Of a DNA stretch of 64,000 bases, positions 26,890 to 33,836 are shown in pieces. Below the pieces are notes generated by a model. It was given only the letters and a program-made list of their open reading frames with translations. It was not told the origin of the DNA and made no database searches. Numbering within the stretch: position 1 is the first letter of the stretch; every line of letters begins with the position of its first letter. Source of the stretch: RUG14219 sp045538535. Lineage in GTDB: Bacteria; Cyanobacteriota; Vampirovibrionia; Gastranaerophilales; Gastranaerophilaceae. The stretch is taken from positions 1 through 64,000 of the forward strand of contig JAZSRN010000053.1 in NCBI GenBank assembly GCA_045538535.1, in the 5' to 3' direction. The translations under genes and the position numbers were made by a program.

Positions 26890-28038
26890 TTAATAACGTC
26901 CTTCTAAAATCTTACCAAAATTATTGCCATGAGAATCGGTACCGCCAGTTGCAATCACATCTATATCCTTACATACATCCGCAACCGCTTGAACTAAATA
27001 TTTCAATCTAGGATATTTATCAAAATATTTATCAGAATATATATAATTCAATTCGATAAACTTCAAATCACATGATTTTATAAACGATTTCAAGGCTTCA
27101 TCATAAGAAATATCACCTAAAAAATTATCACAACAATCAAAATCCCAGCCGTCTTCGAGTTTAGGACTCAATTCCAATAAAGCCGGATGCGCAAGCCCAA
27201 TCGCACCAAAACAATTTTTCAGTCTAATTTTAACATCCTCTAAACGCATTGTTGCTAACGTCGCCCGTCCATTTTGATTGGCATAAAACGGTTTGAATAT
27301 CTCCAATATTTCAATCGGGGAATAATATATACCCGCTTTGTTTAGCAAATCCTCAACATAATGTCTCGTAAATTTCAAAAACCCTGAACTTCCGCCGGTT
27401 TTTAATAAACAATGAAATTTACAAGACTCTTCATAGCTTGCGCCTAAATTCCATTTCTGATTAACTTTGTGCATAATCAATTTTGAATAATCTCTATTTT
27501 TATTCGTATAGGTTTCAAACATATCTATCAGACTTTTTTCAAACGGATTGATACAATAAATAATCGCATCAAACGGTATCGGCTTTTTAAAAACTTTTTC
27601 ATTATCAAACCTAAAACAAGGCTCAACCCCTACCATCACTCTTATATTAGAATATTTTTTACAATTATGCGCAATCGTTTTTACAAGATGAACGGCCCCG
27701 GACAAGCAATCATGATCTGTAATCCCGATTAAAAATCCACGTCCGGACTTTTCAGCTCTAATCTGCGCCTCATCTAAGATTTGCTCAATTGTTGCAGCGC
27801 CATCAGAAAAAACGGAATGACTATGTAAATTTATCAAATAATTTTCAGACTTAGGGTTGAAATTATCAAATGCGGCATTCTTCAATATGGCTTTCAACTC
27901 ATCAAGACCTACAATGGCCGACAGTTTATCAATATTAACACCTAATGCGAGCGCCAATGATTGAATATATTTTTTATCTAATTCCGTCCTATTATTAAAA
28001 TCTATTTGCGGAATTTCATTAATCGTCAGTGTATTCAT
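26890..28038 (-). CDS. PHP-domain metal-dependent phosphoesterase-like protein
   Basis: The N-terminal ~50 residues are unassigned, then a PHP domain: NLHSHSVFSDGAATIEQI, ITDHDCLSG, GVEPCF, GLAHPALLEL and the closing GGTDSHGNNFGK. These supply the histidines and aspartates of the three-metal PHP site. Family members are phosphatases or 5'-nucleoside/oligonucleotide phosphoesterases; the substrate here is unknown. A long insert between the second and third motifs contains an aromatic-rich stretch. TGC-TAAAAT ends 6 nt before the ATG and no ribosome-binding site is seen, so a leaderless mRNA is likely. Confidence 0.75.
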   Translation of the reverse strand: MNTLTINEIPQIDFNNRTELDKKYIQSLALALGVNIDKLSAIVGLDELKAILKNAAFDNFNPKSENYLINLHSHSVFSDGAATIEQILDEAQIRAEKSGRGFLIGITDHDCLSGAVHLVKTIAHNCKKYSNIRVMVGVEPCFRFDNEKVFKKPIPFDAIIYCINPFEKSLIDMFETYTNKNRDYSKLIMHKVNQKWNLGASYEESCKFHCLLKTGGSSGFLKFTRHYVEDLLNKAGIYYSPIEILEIFKPFYANQNGRATLATMRLEDVKIRLKNCFGAIGLAHPALLELSPKLEDGWDFDCCDNFLGDISYDEALKSFIKSCDLKFIELNYIYSDKYFDKYPRLKYLVQAVADVCKDIDVIATGGTDSHGNNFGKILEGRY

Positions 28039-28044
28039 ACCAAA

Positions 28045-28053
28045 ATTTTAGCA
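28045..28053 (-). promoter_or_regulatory. Extended -10 placed for a leaderless PHP mRNA
   Basis: TGC-TAAAAT on the minus strand, with only 6 nt to the ATG at 28038 and no Shine-Dalgarno. Confidence 0.5.
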
Positions 28054-28080
28054 CAAAATCAACACGATTAAAAAGAACTA

Positions 28081-28731
28081 CTAAAATCCAAATGGATAAT
28101 CGTCCGGAACCTTCCAACCGTTCGCTTGAATTAAAGCCGCACAACCATGGCGAAACTCAACATCTTGACGACATCCATGATCCGCTTTTTTTATTTTATC
28201 TGCACCTAACCCCTCATAATAAGTCGCAAATTTATATCTATTACCATGAGCAACCATTCTAAAAGTAAAACGTTCAGTTCCATCCTTTGCCATTGCATAA
28301 TGCTTATTTTCGTTTAGCAATAGATGGGATTTTGGATAGTAATAAAAATGAATAGAATCTACACCTGTGAAATGATTAAACATTACAAACCCTGAACCAT
28401 CTGACAAACGAACAACTATTCTCTTATTATCAGAGCTAACATATGCATCTTGAACATTAAGTTTGCTTTTTAGATATTTGTTAAACCACTCTAGACACTC
28501 CGAACCATTAGCATTAGATGAAAAAGTATCCCAATTTTGTACCGGTTCACCATGCTCGTATTCAGCAGCAATTACAGCTTGACTCATTGTTGAGTAGAAT
28601 TTTTTCAGCTTAGATTCTACAACCATTTTTCTATGATTACTCATTACCGTTGGAAGAGTTAACGCTGCAACAACCCCAACAATCCCCAATGTTATCAAAA
28701 CCTCTGCTAATGTAAAAGCTAATTTTCGCAT
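28081..28731 (-). CDS. Type II/IV prepilin-like protein
   Basis: The prepilin leader MRKLA is followed by FTLAEVLITLGIVGVVAALT with the conserved Glu at +5 of the mature helix. A soluble domain follows that includes FYYYPKSHLLL and two late cysteines (DHGCRQDVEFRHGC). I start at 28731, where GAGGA lies at ribosome-binding distance; the frame can be extended 5 codons without support. It shares its N-terminus with the prepilin at 4413 but not the body. No secretion or pilus machinery is nearby. Probably a minor pilin or pseudopilin. Confidence 0.8.
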   Translation of the reverse strand: MRKLAFTLAEVLITLGIVGVVAALTLPTVMSNHRKMVVESKLKKFYSTMSQAVIAAEYEHGEPVQNWDTFSSNANGSECLEWFNKYLKSKLNVQDAYVSSDNKRIVVRLSDGSGFVMFNHFTGVDSIHFYYYPKSHLLLNENKHYAMAKDGTERFTFRMVAHGNRYKFATYYEGLGADKIKKADHGCRQDVEFRHGCAALIQANGWKVPDDYPFGF

Positions 28732-28851
28732 ATAATCCTCTTTCAAAAACTACAACATAGTAATAAAATTTCTTGTTTACAATACTTATTATAATTGATT
28801 TATATACGGTTTACAACTATCGGATAGTTTAAAATTTACAAATATATACAT

Positions 28852-28857
28852 TACAAT
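28852..28857 (+). promoter_or_regulatory. -10 box 7 nt before the HTH gene ATG
   Basis: TACAAT, with TTTAAA 18 nt upstream (28828-28833), ends 7 nt before the ATG at 28865. There is no ribosome-binding site. Confidence 0.45.
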
Positions 28858-28864
28858 TAACTGC

Positions 28865-29092
28865 ATGGGAAGAAAAGTATTCAAATACGACAAAATTTTA
28901 TGTAGGAAGTTTGGCAAAAAAATTGCAAACTACCGTATTGAAGCTGATATTACCCAAGAAGAATTAGCATTCAGAGCAAATATTTCCCCAAGCTACATGA
29001 GCGCCATAGAACGAGGGATTACGGATACAACGATATCAACCGCAAAACGCTTGGCCAAAGCATTGCAAGTAAATATCACAGAATTATTCTAA
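28865..29092 (+). CDS. XRE-family helix-turn-helix regulator, 75 aa
   Basis: Nearly the whole protein is one Cro/C1-type HTH. FGKKIANYRIEADITQEELA leads into the turn, and the recognition part SPSYMSAIERGITDTTIST is followed by AKRLAKALQVNITELF. It probably binds DNA as a dimer with no effector domain. It is divergent from the prepilin gene and 87 nt upstream of the 19-residue-repeat protein, so either neighbour may be its target. The -10 lies 7 nt from the ATG, suggesting a leaderless mRNA. Confidence 0.85.
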   Translation: MGRKVFKYDKILCRKFGKKIANYRIEADITQEELAFRANISPSYMSAIERGITDTTISTAKRLAKALQVNITELF

Positions 29093-29179
29093 TTTATACG
29101 CAAAAAACATATAATTGGAGGATAAAATTTTCATAAATTATCGCTATACTTATAAAGCACATAAGTTGAGAGGTATATT

Positions 29180-29743
29180 ATGAAAAGAGATTATCAAGAA
29201 TTAATTAACAATTATCAAGGTGGCGACTTAGATTTATCAGGTTGCGAAATTAAGAGTTTAGTTTTAGGCGATATTGAAGGCAGCTTAAACCTATCAAAAT
29301 GCGTTATTGGCAAACTTTCAATCGGCTGGGTTTCAAGAGAATTAAACTTGTCTGGCGCAGAAATCAAGAAAATTGAAAGCCCTATCGATGCCAATTCAGT
29401 TGACATGTCCGGTGCAATAATCGGCAAATTACCGGTTCACATTTGGACAGACAGCTTAAACATGGAAAAATGCAGTGTTGAAAAATTAAACACTGATATT
29501 AGAGCAAACTATTTCAATATTAAAGGAACCAAATTTACTTCACTTCCTAAAATGATGAAAGTTCAAAAACTTGTAGTTGACTCAAAAGCTGCAAAAACTC
29601 TTCCGTTGACATCATTAAGACAATGTGATGAACTAATCTTTGATGAATTTAGATATTCAGAGTATAGCGAATTTGTACGCAACAGTAGCTTTTCTGTAAT
29701 TTCAAGCTCTGAAAGAGAAATGGAAGTTGTTTGCTCAATGTAA
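29180..29743 (+). CDS. Protein of six tandem 19-residue repeats
   Basis: Residues 18-131 divide exactly into six units of 19 residues without gaps: 18-36, 37-55, 56-74, 75-93, 94-112 and 113-131. The consensus begins [DN][LM]S[GK][CA]xIxK[LI] and ends with a hydrophobic residue (DLSGCEIKSL, NLSKCVIGKL, NLSGAEIKKI, DMSGAIIGKL, NMEKCSVEKL, NIKGTKFTSL). A regular pattern of this kind predicts a beta-solenoid, something like a pentapeptide/LRR-type fold but with a different period. The last ~55 residues break the pattern. It has no signal peptide. GAGAGG precedes the ATG and a terminator follows. Function unknown. Confidence 0.75.
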   Translation: MKRDYQELINNYQGGDLDLSGCEIKSLVLGDIEGSLNLSKCVIGKLSIGWVSRELNLSGAEIKKIESPIDANSVDMSGAIIGKLPVHIWTDSLNMEKCSVEKLNTDIRANYFNIKGTKFTSLPKMMKVQKLVVDSKAAKTLPLTSLRQCDELIFDEFRYSEYSEFVRNSSFSVISSSEREMEVVCSM

Positions 29744-29767
29744 TTTGCTGTGAACAAAAATCAAATC

Positions 29768-29808
29768 AATTAAAACTCTGGGTTATAAAATCCGGAGTTT
29801 TAATTTTA
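29768..29808 (+). terminator. Terminator after the 19-residue-repeat gene
   Basis: A 14-bp stem with one G-U-type mismatch (AATTAAAACTC arm), a 10-nt loop and a following T-run. Confidence 0.75.
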
Positions 29809-29839
29809 AAATAAAATAACACAAAATACAAAAAAGTAC

Positions 29840-29867
29840 TTTACAAAAAAAAATCAGCATGTATTAT
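29840..29867 (+). promoter_or_regulatory. Promoter for tRNA-Ala
   Basis: TTTACA-N16-TATTAT lies about 66 nt upstream of the mature tRNA 5' end, with no other gene between. Confidence 0.45.
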
Positions 29868-29933
29868 AAAGAAGTGAGCCGAAATAAAGTTAGAAGAAAC
29901 AAGTTTTGGTAAACGAACCAGAAAAGAACTCGT

Positions 29934-30006
29934 GGGGGTTTAGCTCAGCTGGTAGAGCACCTGCTTTGCACGCAGGGGGTCAGGAGTTCGAATCTCCTAA
30001 CCTCCA
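29934..30006 (+). tRNA. tRNA-Ala (anticodon TGC)
   Basis: 73 nt folding as a full cloverleaf. The acceptor is GGGGGTT/AACCTCC with the G3-U70 pair that identifies alanine tRNA. The D-arm is GCTC/GAGC, the anticodon stem CCTGC/GCAGG around TTTGCAC (anticodon TGC, reads GCN), and the T-arm has TTCGAAT. The discriminator is A; CCA is not encoded. It is a single tRNA, not part of an rRNA operon, and is followed by a terminator. Confidence 0.97.
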
Positions 30007-30012
30007 AAATTT

Positions 30013-30042
30013 AAAAAGACCTGTATCAAACAGGTCTTTTTT
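30013..30042 (+). terminator. Terminator after tRNA-Ala
   Basis: A 12-bp stem AAAAAGACCTGT with a 5-nt loop ends in a T-run, beginning 7 nt after the tRNA. Confidence 0.9.
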
Positions 30043-30153
30043 ATTGTCCCACAAGGGTTTTCAGAGTTCAATGGCTCCAAAATTGATATATCTTTTTTAT
30101 ATACAATAAAATTAGCCTAAAAGCTAGGTGTAGCAATACTTATAGGAGGTTTT

Positions 30154-30351
30154 ATGAGAGAGGACAGGTTTAGGAGAGTCGAACACCAATGGGAAATTAA
30201 CATGATTAAAGGTAAAAATTTTTCTGAAGAAGATAAAATAAAAATAGGAAAAAGTTTTTTAGAAATGATGAACCATTTTTATTCTGATCCAAAAAATGAA
30301 AAAGAATTTTGGGAATGGTATGAGAAAAAACATGGACCTATGCAACTCTAA
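30154..30351 (+). CDS. Small hypothetical protein, 65 aa
   Basis: A strong TAGGAGG ribosome-binding site 5 nt before the ATG supports it. The product is highly charged with aromatic residues (MREDRFRRVEHQWEIN, then KNEKEFWEWYEKKHG), probably two or three helices. It has no signal peptide and no known motif. A terminator follows at 30443. Function unknown. Confidence 0.6.
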   Translation: MREDRFRRVEHQWEINMIKGKNFSEEDKIKIGKSFLEMMNHFYSDPKNEKEFWEWYEKKHGPMQL

Positions 30352-30442
30352 ATGAGTAAATAAAAATCTTGTTTTTTATGTCAAAGTCAATAACGGAGCC
30401 TTTTTCAAGAGTTCGGATGTTGTTACGTAAACTCCAAAATAG

Positions 30443-30480
30443 AAAACCGAATGACATCTGTTATTCGGTTTTTTATTTTT
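30443..30480 (+). terminator. Terminator after the 65-aa gene
   Basis: The stem AAAACCGAAT/ATTCGGTTTT with a 10-nt loop runs into TTATTTTT. Confidence 0.75.
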
Positions 30481-30705
30481 CGTCATTGCGAGAGCGAAAG
30501 CCCGAAGCAATCTAGCCTTTGTCGATTTTAATTGGTCGGAAGTTTGCATTTTCAAACTAGACGAAAACGGTCTTTTCTTGCACTTTTTTGCACACTTTTG
30601 CATTAACCTTGCACAAAATTGCACCAATTTTGCATACTTTTGCATTCTCTAGTAGGGTTGACTTCAACCAAACACTATTCTTTTTCGGTAGACTGAAGTC
30701 TACCC
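30476..30705 (+). repeat. Composite dispersed repeat, copy 1
   Basis: Modules in order: CGTCATTGCGAG...CGAAGCAATCTAG, GGTCGGAAGTTT, ACTAGACGAAAACGGTCTTT, the phased TTGCA array, then TTTTTCGGTAGACTGAAG. The same order occurs at 31738-31964 with some divergence. The first module belongs to the widespread CGTCATTGCGAG/CGAAGCAATC class of bacterial intergenic repeats. No ORF or transposase is inside. Confidence 0.85.
30578..30645 (+). repeat. Helically phased TTGCA array, copy 1
   Basis: Seven TTGCA[C/T] units start at 30578, 30588, 30598, 30609, 30619, 30630 and 30640, i.e. 10, 10, 11, 10, 11 and 10 nt apart. T- or A-tracts fill the gaps. The average equals one DNA turn, so every unit faces the same side and the tracts should bend the DNA. 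Confidence 0.85.
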
Positions 30706-30754
30706 TACTTGCTACTGGCTGATAAAGTGGTCATTTTTTTTAGCATTTTGAATT

Positions 30755-31594
30755 TTAGTGGTGACAGCCGTAGCCGAATCTACTGGTATCATACCCTAAG
30801 GCTGTTAAGTATGGGTAATTAAAGTTGTTACCAGGAGATTCAAAAATGCGCTTTACTTCAAGCAGTTTATTATTCTTTTCTGCTAAGGCAAGTATTACTT
30901 TACGCATGTGCTTTTTTACTTCTGGTGAAATTGAGTTAAATTCTTCAATTGTTGTAGTCAAGTCAATTAATCTCTGTACAAGAGAATATCTACTTTGTTT
31001 CCAGTATTTTGGTTTAATATCTAACATTTTTATAACGTATTCTATGTTATTTTCATCGATTTTTAAAATGGCATCTAATAGTTTTTCTGGTTCATATTCC
31101 ATTTTTACATTAACCCCCCAATATATTCCTGGGACTATAGTCGATTTTGTCTCTTTAGCATAGTGATTAATATCATTGGCAATTTTTCTTGCTTCATTAC
31201 GAACATCTTTTATTGTGTTTTGTGAGGTTTTATTTGCTCTTTGTCCTTGATAAGATGAAATACTCTGAGAATTTGACTGAATATTTTGTGTTTCCTGAAA
31301 AATTGATTTAAATTCATCTATATTAAGTAGTTGATCATTGGTTTTATCATATAAGGACATTTGAAAATTATCGATACCTAATTCATTAATCTCTTTTTGA
31401 GAGATATACATATCTTTAGGCGCATTATCAAGCATGTTAAACGTCTTATAAATTATGTTATTAGCGGTTTCTGTTCTGTTATTTTGTGCAGTACCAGCCA
31501 TAGGTGATGCCAACGCTGTTGTTAATACCATACATTGTAATGCCTTTTTAGGCGTTGTAAATGAGGTATTTGATTGAGTGGGAGTAATCGTCAT
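30755..31594 (-). CDS. Hypothetical protein with an EF-hand-like loop, 279 aa
   Basis: A polar N-terminus (TPTQSNTSFTTP) is followed by a hydrophobic stretch ALQCMVLTTALASPMAGTAQ that could be a late signal/anchor. A helix-loop-helix follows whose loop DKTNDQLLNIDE has acidic/polar ligands at EF-hand positions 1, 3, 5, 9 and 12 and a hydrophobic residue at 8. Position 6 is Gln rather than the usual Gly. The rest is helical with no known motif and ends GYGCHH. AAAGGA precedes the ATG. It is flanked on both sides by copies of the composite repeat. Calcium binding is a possibility, not shown. Confidence 0.6.
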   Translation of the reverse strand: MTITPTQSNTSFTTPKKALQCMVLTTALASPMAGTAQNNRTETANNIIYKTFNMLDNAPKDMYISQKEINELGIDNFQMSLYDKTNDQLLNIDEFKSIFQETQNIQSNSQSISSYQGQRANKTSQNTIKDVRNEARKIANDINHYAKETKSTIVPGIYWGVNVKMEYEPEKLLDAILKIDENNIEYVIKMLDIKPKYWKQSRYSLVQRLIDLTTTIEEFNSISPEVKKHMRKVILALAEKNNKLLEVKRIFESPGNNFNYPYLTALGYDTSRFGYGCHH

Positions 31595-31839
31595 ATAAAT
31601 TCCTTTCTTATCTTTAATACTTTGATTGCAACAAAATTAAAACCTGTAAAAAAAAAATTTGCTATTAATTCAAGAATGAGCTTGTAGAAAAATTTTCCTA
31701 AATAGTTCAAATTGATTGTCAAAACATATAGAAAGTATTTTTCGTCATTGCGAGGGCAAAAGCCCGAAGCAATCTAGTTCTTACCAACTTTAAACGGCCG
31801 GAAATTTACCAATCCAAACTGGACGAAAACGGTCTTTTC

Positions 31840-31907
31840 TTGCACTTTTTTTCACTTTTTTTCACACTTTTGCACTAACCTTGCACAAAATTGCACTGTT
31901 TTTGCAC
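31840..31907 (+). repeat. Helically phased TTGCA array, copy 2
   Basis: Units start at 31840, 31850, 31860, 31870, 31881, 31891 and 31902 (spacing 10, 10, 10, 11, 10, 11). The second and third units have decayed to TTTCA, but the phase is kept. Confidence 0.8.
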
Positions 31908-31917
31908 TTAAAAAATT

Positions 31918-31938
31918 GTTGGGTTTTACCCAACCTAC
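31918..31938 (-). repeat. GTAGGTTGGGTxAAACCCAAC inverted-repeat module
   Basis: A hairpin-forming module read on the minus strand. The plus-strand version is at 34038-34058, exactly where the truncated photolyase copy breaks off. It is a common bacterial intergenic repeat type. Confidence 0.7.
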
Positions 31939-31941
31939 CCA

Positions 31942-32385
31942 CTATTTTTTCGGTAGACTGAAGTTTCCCATACATGCTTTTATAGATTCAAAGAATTCTT
32001 CATCAGACATCGGCTTAAATCTAGACTTAATAACTCCAGTACTTTCATTCAATGTAATTGATTTATTAGGAACAAAACCATTCATTAATACAATTTCAGA
32101 TTTTGCTTTAATAGGTTGTTCAAATTTAGGGAGGGCTTCAGCTATTGTAGATAATCCACCATATTTAAAAGGATTGGTAAACATATTCAAGAAACAAGTT
32201 TTTTTACCTTTATATTTTGCACCCATTGAAAGCATTACACTATCTTGTGTTAAAGCTGTATTTGGTAAAGTTTTATTTACTAATGTTGTAGCTTGTAGCA
32301 ATTCCCTTATTCCATTTTTTGTTGGGGTATTGGTTACTAAATTACGGCATTGAACTTTTGACACACAATCTACAAAATTTACCAT
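31942..32385 (-). CDS. Hypothetical protein, 147 aa
   Basis: AGGAG sits 7 nt before the ATG, which decides for this strand over the long opposite-strand frame. No known domain is seen. It has a Thr/Asn/Lys-rich N-terminus (RNLVTNTPTKNG), then TLPNTALTQDSVMLSMGAKYKG. The C-terminus SDEEFFESIKACMGNFSLPKK has its last ~6 codons formed by the end of a dispersed repeat, so the original stop may have been elsewhere. It has no signal peptide. Function unknown. Confidence 0.55.
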   Translation of the reverse strand: MVNFVDCVSKVQCRNLVTNTPTKNGIRELLQATTLVNKTLPNTALTQDSVMLSMGAKYKGKKTCFLNMFTNPFKYGGLSTIAEALPKFEQPIKAKSEIVLMNGFVPNKSITLNESTGVIKSRFKPMSDEEFFESIKACMGNFSLPKK

Positions 32386-32620
32386 TTTAAAACTCCTTTA
32401 TAATTATTTAACTACACCTAAAAACATTAACGTCAATGAATATTTAAAATTGACTAAATATTACAAAATCCTTTCTATATACTTTTTTATATTTATCATA
32501 AACCTTCTAAAAATATTTTTTGCTAGTTAACATAAAAATTATCAAACCAACTGTTCTTTTTTCTCAAACCTAGTGTCAAAATACAATTGTCCAGTTTGGT
32601 CGGAAGTAAAAAGTAAAACT

Positions 32621-32704
32621 GTCATGCTGAACTTGTTTCAGCATCTTGCCACTTAGGCGTGTTCACTACATTCTGGTGAGACCCTGAAATGAATTCAGAC
32701 TGAC
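32621..32704. repeat. Inverted-repeat element with GTCA...TGAC ends
   Basis: The left arm reads GTCATGCTGAACTTGTTTCAG; the reverse of the right arm reads GTCAGTCTGAATTCATTTCAG. The arms are diverged inverted copies around a ~34-nt centre. This is a known style of non-coding intergenic repeat in bacteria. It carries no transposase. Confidence 0.7.
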
Positions 32705-32708
32705 AAAA

Positions 32709-32752
32709 TGGTCGGAAGTCTATAAATCCAAGCTGGACCAAAACGGACTTTT
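32709..32752 (+). repeat. Fragment of the composite repeat
   Basis: TGGTCGGAAGT ... CTGGACCAAAACGG matches the middle module of the copies at 30.5 and 31.8 kb. The CGTCATTGCGAG head and the TTGCA array are missing. Confidence 0.65.
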
Positions 32753-32780
32753 GATGGACTTTGTTTTTCCATTTTTATAC

Positions 32781-32826
32781 ACCCTCACCCGAGCTTTGGG
32801 CACCCTCTCCTACAAGGGGCGAGGGT
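32781..32826. repeat. CCCTCACCC...GAGGG intergenic repeat
   Basis: A 46-nt GC-rich island with ends ACCCTC/GAGGGT and an internal CCCTCTCC/AAGGGGCGAGGG pairing. It is compositionally foreign to its surroundings and of a widely dispersed bacterial repeat type. Confidence 0.7.
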
Positions 32827-32873
32827 AATAAAAGTCCTATTTGAGAATTTTGAAGGAGTAAATAAAGTCGGGT

Positions 32874-33608
32874 TTAACCTTTTCTTATTTTTTCCATTTT
32901 TTCAATCAAGGTTCTTTCAATAATTTCATACTTTTCTTCAAAAGCACATTTTTTATTAATATTCACTTTAGAACCATATTTCATAGATTCATTGAACGCT
33001 AATGCTTCGTTAATAATGGCATATCTAAAAAACTGCAAGGCATTTACTTGTTTTTCTTCCGGCATTGTTGCTAAAAACTTATTCAAACGATTTTCAAACC
33101 TTTTTTGCCAATTAAAAAGTTTATCTAATATTGAAATGCTACTATAAATATTTTTTTCAAAAAAGTTCGCAATAGGCTTATTAATAGAATTTACTCTTGC
33201 ATTTATTTTTGGATTTAAAAGACTTACAAATAAATGAAAAGTTTCATGCATAAGGAATTCACTATCGTATTTCTTAATTTTGTATTTATGATAACTTGTT
33301 GCACCGTCTTTGCTAGCTTTTACACCAAGATATAAATTATTTTTAAATCTATGAAAATAACCAAGTGTTTGTGAAGTCCACATATTAACAGGACGAACAT
33401 CTAATTTAAAATTTTTTGGTATAAAGTTTTTTGAAAGAACGTATTTCATTTCCTCTATTGTCATAAACCCTTTTTTCATTTTTTCATTTGCTAATTGATA
33501 AAATTCAGCATTAAGTTCTTGGGCTTTTACAAGTCCAGATGTAACAGGGCCTTTAGGACCTACTATATTACGAACAATTTGAGATTTATTGGGGATAGTT
33601 TTTATCAT
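32874..33608 (-). CDS. Putative zinc metallopeptidase-like protein (HETFH motif)
   Basis: No overall family match, but residues 121-127 from this start (127-131 from the longer start at 33626) read HETFH, preceded by SEFLM and followed by LFVSLLNP. This is a hydrophobic helix of the HExxH zinc-protease type. A second helix ~76 residues on, IINEALAFNESMKYG, offers a Glu as third ligand in gluzincin fashion. No signal peptide or membrane helix is obvious. An AGG lies 7-9 nt before the ATG at 33608; the ATG at 33626 adds six residues and has less support. Proteolytic activity is an inference from the motif pair. Confidence 0.55.
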   Translation of the reverse strand: MIKTIPNKSQIVRNIVGPKGPVTSGLVKAQELNAEFYQLANEKMKKGFMTIEEMKYVLSKNFIPKNFKLDVRPVNMWTSQTLGYFHRFKNNLYLGVKASKDGATSYHKYKIKKYDSEFLMHETFHLFVSLLNPKINARVNSINKPIANFFEKNIYSSISILDKLFNWQKRFENRLNKFLATMPEEKQVNALQFFRYAIINEALAFNESMKYGSKVNINKKCAFEEKYEIIERTLIEKMEKIRKG

Positions 33609-33836
33609 GCTAAACCTAAAACTCATAAATTTTAAATTTTGACTAAATATTTACGATATTAAGTTTGTAAGTTGATTGAAACGCAACAAAAATTATCAAG
33701 CTCACTGTTCTTTCTTCTCGAATCAAGTGTCAAAACACAGTGTATCAGAAATTTTGACATAAAGTATCGCAAGTTTGACATATTAATCGGAAGTTTGTCG
33801 AATGTATTTTATAATCCGGTATTTTAAAATCCTTAA

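Larger units (their letters stand above)
30352..30754. other. Gene-free stretch with terminator and dispersed repeats
   Basis: 403 nt without a supportable gene. It holds a terminator for the upstream small gene, then repeat copy 1, including the CGTCATTGCGAG module, the phased TTGCA array, and a TCGGTAGACTGAAG end. A minus-strand frame through it is a by-product of the repeats. Confidence 0.8.
31595..31941. other. Gene-free stretch with repeat copy 2
   Basis: 347 nt between two minus-strand genes. The left part holds nothing I recognise apart from the upstream region of the EF-hand gene. The right ~200 nt is the second composite repeat, including the second phased array and a 21-nt inverted-repeat module. 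Confidence 0.8.
31738..31964 (+). repeat. Composite dispersed repeat, copy 2
   Basis: Same modules and order as 30476-30705. Its right end (TTTTTTCGGTAGACTGAAG) runs into the 3' end of the gene at 31942 and encodes its last residues. An extra GTTGGGTTTTACCCAACCTAC module lies at 31918-31938, which copy 1 has only in degenerate form. Confidence 0.85.
32386..32873. other. Gene-free stretch with three repeat elements
   Basis: 488 nt without a supportable ORF. It holds GACTAAATATTAC (32452-32464), an inverted-repeat element (32621-32704), a fragment of the composite repeat (32709-32752), and a CCCTCACCC...GAGGG element (32781-32826). Confidence 0.75.

Noticed and set aside
29906..30109. A 67-codon plus-strand frame
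   Set aside because: It covers the whole of tRNA-Ala and its terminator.
30376..30645. An 89-codon minus-strand frame rich in Cys, Lys and Gln
   Set aside because: It reads straight through a terminator stem, the CGTCATTGCGAG repeat and the phased TTGCA array; the residue pattern is a by-product of the repeat.
30578..31907. CRISPR array
   Set aside because: Units are 5-6 nt at 10-11 nt spacing with no spacers of CRISPR length and no cas genes.
31916..32353. A 145-codon plus-strand open frame
   Set aside because: The opposite strand carries AGGAG at the right distance from an ATG; the plus frame starts inside a dispersed repeat without any ribosome-binding site.
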